A DNA stretch of 46,403 bases from Bacteroides sp. UBA1317 (lineage in GTDB: Bacteria > Bacteroidota > Bacteroidia > Bacteroidales > Bacteroidaceae). The first letter of the stretch is position 1, and every line of letters begins with the position of its first letter. The stretch lies in the NCBI GenBank assembly GCA_002307035.1, contig DBTL01000006.1, positions 1 to 46,403 of the forward strand. Direction: 5' to 3'. Both the position numbers and the translations under genes were made by a program. Shown one piece after another: positions 34,768 to 43,526 of the stretch. The notes beneath the pieces were generated by a model. The model searched no databases, was not told the origin of the DNA, and saw only the letters and a list, made by a program, of their open reading frames with translations.

Positions 34768-37700
34768 ATGAATAAAAAGATGAATTTAAGTTTTCTCAAA
34801 GTGAGAGTGTATTCAACGATGATTATGGCATTCATCGCTTTGAATGTCTTTTCACAAGGAATCACCGTCAGAGGCACAGTGGTAGACACCTCAAAAGAGC
34901 CGATTATCGGTGCAAGTATACTAGTTGTGGGGACTAGTAATGGTACAATCACAGATGTTGATGGTAACTTTATCATCAAGAATGTGCCAACAAGTGCAAG
35001 CCTAGCCATTACTTATATAGGTATGGGTAAGCAAGTAATTAAGGTGGAAGGAAAAACGACGATTAATGTCACTATGACAGATGACGCAAAGCAATTAAGT
35101 GAAGTAGTGGTAACTGCTCTTGGTATTAAAAAGGATGCCAAAAAGTTGGGTTACGCCGTTAGTTCTATTTCTTCTGACGAATTAACCAAGACGGGTGGCA
35201 GCAACCTTGCTTCCGGACTTTACGGCAAGGCAGCAGGTGTTCGCATTCAGTCGGCTCCTGGTGGAGGAACGTCAGCGGTATCTATTTCCGTCCGTGGCCT
35301 TTCCTCTATTACGGGTAACACGCAACCTCTAATAATCATGGATGGTGTGCCTATTCACAATGGAAATACCAACAACGACGGTTATTGGGATAACCAACGA
35401 ATCAACTCTAACGGTATTGTTGACATCAACCCCGAAGACATCGAGAATATCTCTATCCTGAAAGGTGCTGCCGCTTCCGCACTTTATGGTTCCGAGGCTG
35501 CTAACGGCGTTGTCATGATTACCACAAAGAAGGGCAAGAAGGGAACCGGTACACACGTTGATTTTGGCATGAATGTAAGTTTTGATAAGGTTGCCTATAT
35601 GCCCGAAATTCAGAAAGAATATGGTCCAGGTTACGACAACTGGGTGCTCGGAAACGATAATGAGCAGGCACTGACAGGTTTCCGCCAGACTCGTTTTGAC
35701 CGTAATGGTAACTCTATCACTACTACGAACCGTGAAACATACTATTCATGGGGTGCCAAATATGATGCAAACAAGTCTGTCACTTACTTCGATGGCAATG
35801 AACGTGCATACACACCAATTGATCACAATCAATGGGCTGATATCTTCCGTACAGGTGTCAATCAGACTTACAATCTTTCTGTGACTAACAGTACTGAGCA
35901 TAACAATATGCGTTTCTCCTATACCTACAATGATACGCAAGCCATGCAGTACAACTCTAATAATCACAAGCATAACTTCAACTTGAGTGGTACATTCGAT
36001 TTAGCTAAAAACATCAAGTTGAATTATACAGCCACTTATACAAGCCAATACATCAAAAACCGTCCTTATCGTATCTCTCGTTTGACCAATAACTATAGCG
36101 GTATGTTTGGAGGTTTCACCGATGTGGCATATATTCGCGACCACACTGTTACAAGCCTCGGATATATGAACAGCATCGCGGCTATCAACGGTGGTACAAG
36201 CAATACTTTGACTCCGGACGAGCAATTCCTTTACAGTCCGATGGGGTCTACATCACTAATGAGTGAGTACTTTTGGAATATTTTCGGTAAGACACAGGAA
36301 GAAGACCACAACCGTTTCATCGGTTCTGTTAACCCAACTTGGGAAATTATTCCCGGTCTGACCTTTAGCGGACGCATTGCCACCGATCTTACCACCGATA
36401 AGATTGAAAACAAAAATAGTACAGAAAATGCACATATTTTTTCTACCGATGGTACTTACAGCGACTCTTATGCACTCACTAACAACCGCTATTCGGTTGT
36501 ATACGGCGATATCATGTTGGCGCTTGACAAGACATTCGCTGAAAAACACAATATTACTGCCAACATTGGTTGGAATGTTCATCAAGAAACATTTTATCAA
36601 TCAAACGTAAGCACAAGCAACGGTCTGACTCAAGAAAACTGGTTTAATCTTGCAGCTTCTGTAGGAACCAAGAATGCAACCATGTCAACATCGGATTGGC
36701 TCCGCACAGGTATGTTCCTAACTGCAGGCTATGGCTATGACGGATGGGGGTTCCTCGACGGTTCAATCCGGCAGGAAAAGACCTCTACATTGAAGAATGG
36801 AATGAACTCTTTCTATTATCCGTCAATAAGTGCTAGTGTGCTTCTAACGGAGCTTCTCAAGGATAAACCCTCTTGGTGGAATTATGGTAAGGTACGTGCT
36901 TCTTACGGTGTTGTAGGTAACGCCCCTGAGATCTATCGCGCAAATAATGCTTACCAACAAGGTTCTCTGACAAGAGAGTCAACTTACACCTATAATTACG
37001 TTGGTACAGACGTCGGTAATGATGATATCAAGCCAGAGACTAAGCACGAGTTCGAAATCGGTACTGAGAACAAGTTCTTCAATAACCGCTTAGGCATGGA
37101 GTTCAGCTATTACTATAACGACGTTAAGGACCAGATTCTTACTTCCAGTGCAGCCGCTTCCATGGGTGGTCAGAGTATGTTAATGAATGTAGGTGAACTT
37201 ACTAACAAAGGTTTTGAGTTGAGTGTGAACGGAACTCCTTATATGAATAAGGATTGGCATTGGGATCTACGTGCCAATATAGCATGGAACAAGAATACGA
37301 TTAAGAAACTGGCGAATGGTCTTGATGTTCTTTCACACCTGACGGTGGATAATGGTGCCGCCAGCCTTGAATCTCACGTGGGAGATGCTATGGGTGACTG
37401 GTATGCCTACACTTGGAAGAAAGATGGTGATGGTAACTATATCGTAGGTGATGATGGCCTTTATATCGCAGACAAAACAGAACGTCATAAAGTAGGTAAC
37501 GCTATGCCTAAGTTTACCGGTGGTTTCGGAACAACCCTCAGCTGGAAAAATCTAACCCTTGATATAACATTTGACTTCCGTGTTGGTGGTAGTGTCCTCA
37601 ACTTGCCATGGCAATATATGATGGATACCGGTACTATTACTGATGCTGTTGGAGCTCGTGATTACTCAACTGGCGGTGTATTCTACTATAGCGACACGGA

Positions 37701-38190
37701 AGATGTTTCAGATAAATCTTCTCTACACGCACTTAGTGCCAGTGAATCCACATCTATTAGAGACTCGTATCAACGTGGTGCGAAATACAATGGTCATTAT
37801 CTCTGGGATAATGGTGTTATTCAGAAAGGTGTAAAGCAAGATGGAACTACGAACGATATTCTTGTGACTCAGTTTGAAGCCAATGATAGCCAATATGGGT
37901 GGGGTACAGGTGCTACTCAGAGTTATCAGGATGCTATTCAAAAAAATTCGTATGTTAAGTGTCGTGAAATCAGTTTGGCTTATACTTTACCGACAAAGTG
38001 GACAACCAAATTTGCTTGCAACAATCTCACAGTTTCTGCTTTCGCGCGCAACCCGTTCTACATCTATCGTAGTTTGAAGTTGTTTGATTCGGAGACATCC
38101 GATGCGACGAACTGGATCTATCAGGCACAAGTAGGTGGTTCAACTGCTAGCGCTCGTACATTTGGTCTGTCTCTCCGCGCCAGTTTCTAA
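34768..38190 (+). CDS. SusC/RagA-like TonB-dependent outer-membrane transporter
   Basis: This 1140-residue energised importer takes in oligosaccharides or peptides in partnership with a SusD-like lipoprotein. After a signal sequence ending around VFSQG comes a carboxypeptidase-D-like domain (about 30-110, starting ITVRGTVVDTSKEPIIGA), then the plug domain with VVTALGIKKDAKKLGYAV and SVRGLSS, and a 22-strand barrel ending TFGLSLRASF. There is no N-terminal sigma/anti-sigma signalling extension, so it is probably not self-regulating through an ECF sigma factor. The susD partner follows 38 bp downstream. The substrate is not evident, but the GH29 gene downstream suggests fucosylated glycans. Confidence 0.95.
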   Translation: MNKKMNLSFLKVRVYSTMIMAFIALNVFSQGITVRGTVVDTSKEPIIGASILVVGTSNGTITDVDGNFIIKNVPTSASLAITYIGMGKQVIKVEGKTTINVTMTDDAKQLSEVVVTALGIKKDAKKLGYAVSSISSDELTKTGGSNLASGLYGKAAGVRIQSAPGGGTSAVSISVRGLSSITGNTQPLIIMDGVPIHNGNTNNDGYWDNQRINSNGIVDINPEDIENISILKGAAASALYGSEAANGVVMITTKKGKKGTGTHVDFGMNVSFDKVAYMPEIQKEYGPGYDNWVLGNDNEQALTGFRQTRFDRNGNSITTTNRETYYSWGAKYDANKSVTYFDGNERAYTPIDHNQWADIFRTGVNQTYNLSVTNSTEHNNMRFSYTYNDTQAMQYNSNNHKHNFNLSGTFDLAKNIKLNYTATYTSQYIKNRPYRISRLTNNYSGMFGGFTDVAYIRDHTVTSLGYMNSIAAINGGTSNTLTPDEQFLYSPMGSTSLMSEYFWNIFGKTQEEDHNRFIGSVNPTWEIIPGLTFSGRIATDLTTDKIENKNSTENAHIFSTDGTYSDSYALTNNRYSVVYGDIMLALDKTFAEKHNITANIGWNVHQETFYQSNVSTSNGLTQENWFNLAASVGTKNATMSTSDWLRTGMFLTAGYGYDGWGFLDGSIRQEKTSTLKNGMNSFYYPSISASVLLTELLKDKPSWWNYGKVRASYGVVGNAPEIYRANNAYQQGSLTRESTYTYNYVGTDVGNDDIKPETKHEFEIGTENKFFNNRLGMEFSYYYNDVKDQILTSSAAASMGGQSMLMNVGELTNKGFELSVNGTPYMNKDWHWDLRANIAWNKNTIKKLANGLDVLSHLTVDNGAASLESHVGDAMGDWYAYTWKKDGDGNYIVGDDGLYIADKTERHKVGNAMPKFTGGFGTTLSWKNLTLDITFDFRVGGSVLNLPWQYMMDTGTITDAVGARDYSTGGVFYYSDTEDVSDKSSLHALSASESTSIRDSYQRGAKYNGHYLWDNGVIQKGVKQDGTTNDILVTQFEANDSQYGWGTGATQSYQDAIQKNSYVKCREISLAYTLPTKWTTKFACNNLTVSAFARNPFYIYRSLKLFDSETSDATNWIYQAQVGGSTASARTFGLSLRASF

Positions 38191-38228
38191 CTTAGACTTT
38201 ATTGAAATTAGATTAAATAAAAATATAT

Positions 38229-39947
38229 ATGAAAAAGATACTTTCTATATTATTTGTTGGAATGGCTCTCATATCGTTCGTAGCATGTTCCGATTCGGAG
38301 TATGATGAGAAATATGCAGATCCTTCCAAAACATCGACAGTAGGTGTGCCTCAAGTGTTTACTGCTGTGATGTATAAGGGTAATACATGGATGAATCCTG
38401 TTTACTATCGTTATTATACACAATCAACGACTTCAGGTACGTTTTCCGGTATTATTGGCAATAGCAATGGCAAAGGTCGTTTTATGGGTGCTGGTGAAGG
38501 TTATTTCAACACTAGGTGGCAGAATTTCTATGATATGCTGACCCAGCATCGCTTGTTAGAGTACACGTATGATAATCTTTCCGACGAAGAGAAAACAGTC
38601 AATGAAGTTTTCTATTATCTTTCTCGTACCCTCGTTGAGGCACAGCTTCACGAAATGCTTTCACTTTTTGGAGATGTACCGTTCAGTGGTGCCGGTACTC
38701 TTTGGTATTCAGATTACAGTACTGCTAAGGAACAGGATGTGTATGATGATGACGTAACTCTTTACAAGCAAATTCTTGTAGACTTGAAGGAAGCAGGCGA
38801 CTATTTTGCGTCAGGTAATTTGAACGCTACAGGCCTTGCTTCTCTAGAGCGTCAGGATTACTCTCTTGCTGCAGGCAGCAGTACCATTTGGCAGAAGTAT
38901 ATCAATTCTCTCCGTCTTCGTATTGCTATTCATCTTGCTACTAATGGTGATTGCACTACAGAGGCCAGAAGTGCTATAGCTGAGATTTTAAACAATCCTG
39001 CTACGTATCCGCTTATCGATGACAATTCAGAGAACATGGGTGTTGCAGGTGATACTCAAACTGATGCCTTTAACTTTGGAAAAAGCATCTCTCAGGCTCT
39101 TAGAACCGGAAGTTATGCAGCTGGTTCTCAGGCTGTGCTTGACGCCATGAATGTTCCTTCAAATGGGATTCCCGGTACCGACACTGACCCTCGTCTTCAA
39201 GTTATGTACGACTGCAACCCTGACGGCGAATATGTTGCATATGATGTCAGTCTTACAAATTCCCAGATCAGTGACATCAGTGATGAAAAGAACAAGGAGT
39301 ATGTTGCAAGAGGAATAAAATCGGCAAACTACTATTGTGAAATTGATTCTCAAGCTATTGCAGGCTATGAAACCTATCAGGGCAACTCCAATTTGGATGG
39401 TCTTTGGATCGGTGCTGCAGAAGTTAGTTTCAACAAGGCAGAGGCTTATCTAATGGGTTATGGCGTTTCTTTAGATGAAACTGAAGCAAAAGAAAATTTC
39501 ATTAATGGCATCAAACAATCTACGGAGTACTATTGGAACCTGAAGGAAACAAGTTCTCTCTACAAGGAAGGTAACGACAGCTATGCCGGGTATCGTTCAT
39601 TGGTGAAACCAACCGATGCTGAAATTGAGGCTTACGCTGAAAGCATTTGGGAACCGACACAAGAAGTTGTCTGCACCCAGCTTTGGCTTAATTTTAGTTT
39701 TATCAATGAACTTGAAGCATGGAATGTAGTGCGTCGTACCGGTTATCCTGTAGTAACTTTCGCAAGTGATACTCAGGTATCTAATTACCCGACTCCTCCT
39801 AACCGTCTTCCGTATCCGAGCGATGAGCTTACTTACAACAGTACAAACGTCCAAGAAGCCATTTCAAAGAACTACGAGGAAACAACTGGTTACTATACGA
39901 ATGTCTTTTGGGCTAAGAAGACTTACTACAAACTTGTAGGAGAATAA
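38229..39947 (+). CDS. SusD-like glycan-binding surface lipoprotein
   Basis: This 572-residue surface lipoprotein caps the SusC transporter. The lipoprotein signal ends at Cys20 (FVACSDSEYDEKY), and the following acidic residues match a surface-export signal. The sequence is of the SusD-like-2 type, with NFYDMLTQHRLLEY, ALTxL-like helices, the AxGSSTIWQKYINSLRLRIAIHL tetratricopeptide-like stretch and the C-terminal LPYPSDELTYN segment. Its nucleotide composition and codon use match susC. A terminator lies 44 bp downstream, so susCD and the enzymes below may be expressed at different levels. Confidence 0.92.
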   Translation: MKKILSILFVGMALISFVACSDSEYDEKYADPSKTSTVGVPQVFTAVMYKGNTWMNPVYYRYYTQSTTSGTFSGIIGNSNGKGRFMGAGEGYFNTRWQNFYDMLTQHRLLEYTYDNLSDEEKTVNEVFYYLSRTLVEAQLHEMLSLFGDVPFSGAGTLWYSDYSTAKEQDVYDDDVTLYKQILVDLKEAGDYFASGNLNATGLASLERQDYSLAAGSSTIWQKYINSLRLRIAIHLATNGDCTTEARSAIAEILNNPATYPLIDDNSENMGVAGDTQTDAFNFGKSISQALRTGSYAAGSQAVLDAMNVPSNGIPGTDTDPRLQVMYDCNPDGEYVAYDVSLTNSQISDISDEKNKEYVARGIKSANYYCEIDSQAIAGYETYQGNSNLDGLWIGAAEVSFNKAEAYLMGYGVSLDETEAKENFINGIKQSTEYYWNLKETSSLYKEGNDSYAGYRSLVKPTDAEIEAYAESIWEPTQEVVCTQLWLNFSFINELEAWNVVRRTGYPVVTFASDTQVSNYPTPPNRLPYPSDELTYNSTNVQEAISKNYEETTGYYTNVFWAKKTYYKLVGE

Positions 39948-39990
39948 TTTAAACCCTATATCAGTCTTCATACTGATAAACAGAACTATT

Positions 39991-40020
39991 CCGGCAGTTA
40001 ATAAAACTGCCGGAGTTTTT
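39991..40020 (+). terminator. Terminator between susD and the fucosidase gene
   Basis: CCGGCAGTT (39991-39999) pairs perfectly with AACTGCCGG (40005-40013) around a 5-nt loop, followed by AGTTTTTTA. This is a strong 9-bp stem with a T-run. Confidence 0.85.
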
Positions 40021-40084
40021 TATTTATTAAAATTCTTTCTCGTATGGCAATTTTCATGAGAGAGCGACTAAGTCACTTGACAAA

Positions 40085-40134
40085 CTATTCATATTGTGAA
40101 TAGCTGATTGTGTTATCAGTTCGATTTGACTTTG
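40085..40134 (+). promoter_or_regulatory. Two adjacent dyads and a weak -7 element before the fucosidase
   Basis: CTATTCA (40085-40091) with TGAATAG (40097-40103) is a perfect 7-bp dyad with a 5-nt centre. It is followed by CTGAT (40104-40108) with ATCAG (40115-40119). TGACTTTG at 40127-40134 is one base off the -7 consensus, 46-53 bases before the ATG. Together they look like an operator and promoter. Confidence 0.4.
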
Positions 40135-40179
40135 CGAGAAGAAGGAATAAATTAAAGATGAATCAATAAAAAATATTTT

Positions 40180-41580
40180 ATGAAAAATCTTAAGAAATTA
40201 GTTGGTGGTCTGATGCTCCTATCGACTTTAAGCATGAACGCTCAGGAGCAAGTACAGGGATTTGTACACGAGCAGTCTTCTACTTATGAATGGCCGACGG
40301 ATTCATTGGTTTTAAAGAAGTTGGATCATTGGCAGGATTTAAAGTTTGGCGTGATTTTCCATTGGGGATTGTATGCCGTTCCGGGGATTGTAGAGTCGTG
40401 GGCTTTATGTTCCGAAGATTGGATCACTCGTTACGGTCACGAAAACTATCAGGAGTTTAAGGACTGGTACTGGAACGGGCTGAGCAAGAAGTTCAACCCG
40501 ACGAAGTTCGATCCCAAGCAATGGGCGGATGTGATGAAACAGGCGGGTATGAAATATGTGATATTTACCACGAAGCATCACGATGGATTCTGCATGTTCG
40601 ATAGTAAATACACCGACTTCTCTATAGCCAAGGGCCCGTTCAAAAACAATCCAAAAGCAGATGTAGCCAAGTATGTATTCGATGCTTTCCGTAAGGATAA
40701 CTTTATGATCGGGACGTATTTCTCCAAACCGGACTGGCACAGTCAAGATTATTGGTGGAATTATTATGCTACTCCAAACCGTAACGTGAATTATAGCATC
40801 AAACAGCATCCCGAGCACTGGGAAGCGTTCAAATCATTCATCCACAATCAGATTGGTGAGTTGATGAGCAATTATGGCTCTGTCGATATCCTTTGGTTGG
40901 ATGGCGGATGGGTTGCCGCCGAAAATAATCAGGATATTGATATGCCTAAAATAGCGGAGATGGCAAGGGTGAAACAACCGGGCTTACTCGTTGTGGACAG
41001 AACCATACATGGCAAGTACGAAAATTACCAGACTCCGGAACAGAAGATTCCCGAGAAACAGCTGCCTTATCCATGGGAGAGTTGTGTGACTCTGACAACC
41101 GACTGGGGCTGGACAAAGAATCCTAAGTATAAGAGTCCCAACCAGATTATAACTATTCTAATGGAAGTTGTAGCCAAAGGTGGTAACTTACTCCTTGGCG
41201 TTGGTCCCACACCCGAAGGTCTCATTGAGCAATCGAGTGTTGAGCGCTTGCAACAGATTGGTAATTGGATGCAGAAGAATGGTAAAGCAATCTACAATAC
41301 CCGTATTACTCCTAACTATCATTCCGGTAATGTGTGGTTTACTGCCGACAAGAAAAAAAAGACTCTTTATGCACTTTATGCCTTACCCGAAGGAGAAAAA
41401 GTGCCTGCCACGATTGAATGGGAAGGTAATATCCCCGCCAAACATTCCAAAATGAAACTTTTGACATCGGGACAATCCGTTAAGTGGACGGTAGATGGGA
41501 ATAAAGTGAAGGTTTATTTGCCTAAGAAGATTGCCGGTGGCACTGAATCTCTTGCTTTACAATTCGAGGCTGTACATTAA
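40180..41580 (+). CDS. Exported alpha-L-fucosidase-like glycosidase, GH29
   Basis: This 466-residue enzyme has a signal peptide (MKNLKKLVGGLMLLSTLSMN, cleaved near AQE). The GH29 barrel opens with WQDLKFGVIFHWGLYAVPG and has KHHDGFCMFDSKYTDF, both family hallmarks. Asp241 in DILWLDGGW is the expected nucleophile. The acid/base is not conserved in GH29 and cannot be assigned. A small C-terminal beta domain (about 370-466) follows the barrel. It would remove terminal alpha-L-fucose from glycans. It lies after a terminator and a possible second promoter in the locus, followed at 57 bp by the beta-propeller gene. Confidence 0.93.
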   Translation: MKNLKKLVGGLMLLSTLSMNAQEQVQGFVHEQSSTYEWPTDSLVLKKLDHWQDLKFGVIFHWGLYAVPGIVESWALCSEDWITRYGHENYQEFKDWYWNGLSKKFNPTKFDPKQWADVMKQAGMKYVIFTTKHHDGFCMFDSKYTDFSIAKGPFKNNPKADVAKYVFDAFRKDNFMIGTYFSKPDWHSQDYWWNYYATPNRNVNYSIKQHPEHWEAFKSFIHNQIGELMSNYGSVDILWLDGGWVAAENNQDIDMPKIAEMARVKQPGLLVVDRTIHGKYENYQTPEQKIPEKQLPYPWESCVTLTTDWGWTKNPKYKSPNQIITILMEVVAKGGNLLLGVGPTPEGLIEQSSVERLQQIGNWMQKNGKAIYNTRITPNYHSGNVWFTADKKKKTLYALYALPEGEKVPATIEWEGNIPAKHSKMKLLTSGQSVKWTVDGNKVKVYLPKKIAGGTESLALQFEAVH

Positions 41581-41637
41581 GGATATTGTTTAGCTGACGG
41601 TGAGCGTTGAAAATCAAAAAGTAATAGGAATAGACGA

Positions 41638-43509
41638 ATGAATAAAGAATTTATTTTTTTTAGTCTGGCATTGATGACTGCTACCACAATTTGGGGGCAG
41701 ACCGGCACAGCGGTTGAGCCTGTGAGATATGTCGGCGATGAAGTAGCCAATCCCAATTATCATGACGGTGCTTTGCGCTATGCTGTCGGGGTGGAAAACA
41801 TTCAGGTAATGCGGGCTAACCGTACCCACCCCGAAAATGCAGACGGCTTTGGGTGGACTTACAATCACGCTCCCAATCTGACTTATTGGAACAATACCTT
41901 CTATTTGGAATATCTGAGTAACCCCGTAAATGAACATGAAGATCCCGGTCACACCTTGCTTGTCACTTCAAAAGACGGACGCAACTGGGGAAAGCCTTTT
42001 GAAATATTTCCTCCTTATAAAGCTCCCGACGGAGTGAAGATTCCCGAGGGATACAAAGGCTACATCATGCACCAGCGAATGGGTTTCTATACTGCTCCCG
42101 ACGAACGCTTATTGATTGTCGCTTTCTACGGACATTCCTATGATCCCTTCCAGAAAGGCGGTATAGGTCGCGTAGTGAGAGAAGCTTATAAAGACGGAAC
42201 TTACGGGCCAATCTATTTTGTGCGCTACGAGAGTCAGGCGCAATGGAATGAGACCAACACTTCCTATCCGTTCTATAAAAAATCCAAAGACCGTGGATTT
42301 GTGAAAGCTTGCGATGCCTTGCTCGCCGATAAGCTGAAAACCTTGCAATGGGTGGACGAAGATAGAGGTATCGACAGCTTTTATCAGTTGAAAGATTCCA
42401 TCAATGTGGTGCAAGCTCTGTCGTATTATCACCGCAAAGACGGTCAGGTGGTAGGATTATGGAAAAAATCCTTTGCCGCTTTATCACCCGATAACGGATT
42501 GAGCTGGTCGGCTCCGAGAAAGATGCCGACACTTATTATGGCCGGTGGGAAAAATTGGGGACAGCGGACAACAGATGGTCGCTATGCCATGTGCTATAAT
42601 CCCATCGAAACCCAGCAATACCGTTATCCGCTTATTGTGATAAGTGGTGACGATGGTATCCTGTTCGACAATATGGGTGTGGTTCATGGAGAAATTCCTC
42701 CACGCAGATTTTATGGCGATTGCAAAGATTTCGGTCCTAACTATATGCGTGGCATTACCGAAGGAGAGGCAACACCTCCTGGAAATAATATGCGGCTGAC
42801 CTATAGTGTGAACAAAGAAGACATCTGGATTAGCCGCATCCCATTACCGATAAAAGTGGAAGCAGATCGTCAAGTGGATGATAACTTCAACGCACTGGAG
42901 TTGGGTAGCATTGTGCCCGACTGGAATATCTATTCCCCCCTCTGGGCTAAAGTCAGCGTAGCCGATTTTCCCTCCCAAGCCAATAAAAGTCTGAAGTTCG
43001 AAGATCAGGATCCGTATGACTATGCCCGTGCCATCCGGGTATTTAAAGCAGGCGATAAAGCCGATATCCGTTTTAAAGTATATGCCAGTCAGCCCGACAA
43101 CGGTACATTCCAATTTGAAGTGACCGACAGGCATGGTAGCATAGCCATCTGCCTTATCTTCGAAAAAGGTAATATATTCGCAGTTACCGGAGATATAAGG
43201 AAAAAGATAGGGAGTTATGAAGCTGGGAAGTGGCTTGATGTCGCTTTAAAGATCTCCACCGAAGGGCTTGGCAACTATCATGCGTGGATTAATGGCGAAG
43301 AAAAAGTCAATGCCGGATCTTTAATTCATGCCCTTAAATCGGTGGAACGATTATCTTTCAGAACAGGTGACTACAGGAATTATCCCGACCGGAAAACTCC
43401 GAATCAAGATCCCGTTCCTCCGCTTCCCGGAGCTGACGTACCGGTGGAGAAAGCCATTTATTACATTGATGATGTACAGACTTCTGCTACAATAACCGTG
43501 AACAATTGA
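41638..43509 (+). CDS. Exported Asp-box beta-propeller protein, sialidase-like fold
   Basis: This 623-residue secreted protein has a signal peptide (MNKEFIFFSLALMTATTIWG). Residues about 50-410 form a sialidase-like propeller, with Asp-box turns TSKDGRNW (110-117) and SPDNGLSW (283-290). A C-terminal region (about 415-615, beginning VDDNFNALELGS) looks like a concanavalin/jelly-roll module. Asp-boxes mark the fold, not the activity. The usual N-terminal Phe/Tyr-Arg-Ile-Pro motif of GH33 sialidases is not seen at its expected place, so sialidase activity is not supported. It could be another exo-glycosidase or a lyase on this fold. The gene lies between GH29 and the transglutaminase gene. Confidence 0.75.
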   Translation: MNKEFIFFSLALMTATTIWGQTGTAVEPVRYVGDEVANPNYHDGALRYAVGVENIQVMRANRTHPENADGFGWTYNHAPNLTYWNNTFYLEYLSNPVNEHEDPGHTLLVTSKDGRNWGKPFEIFPPYKAPDGVKIPEGYKGYIMHQRMGFYTAPDERLLIVAFYGHSYDPFQKGGIGRVVREAYKDGTYGPIYFVRYESQAQWNETNTSYPFYKKSKDRGFVKACDALLADKLKTLQWVDEDRGIDSFYQLKDSINVVQALSYYHRKDGQVVGLWKKSFAALSPDNGLSWSAPRKMPTLIMAGGKNWGQRTTDGRYAMCYNPIETQQYRYPLIVISGDDGILFDNMGVVHGEIPPRRFYGDCKDFGPNYMRGITEGEATPPGNNMRLTYSVNKEDIWISRIPLPIKVEADRQVDDNFNALELGSIVPDWNIYSPLWAKVSVADFPSQANKSLKFEDQDPYDYARAIRVFKAGDKADIRFKVYASQPDNGTFQFEVTDRHGSIAICLIFEKGNIFAVTGDIRKKIGSYEAGKWLDVALKISTEGLGNYHAWINGEEKVNAGSLIHALKSVERLSFRTGDYRNYPDRKTPNQDPVPPLPGADVPVEKAIYYIDDVQTSATITVNN

Positions 43510-43526
43510 TTAATAACGATAAGATT

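Noticed and set aside
41638..43509. GH33 sialidase
   Set aside because: Asp-boxes show only the fold; the expected N-terminal Arg-Ile-Pro motif is missing. The SRIP near the end of the propeller is in the wrong place.
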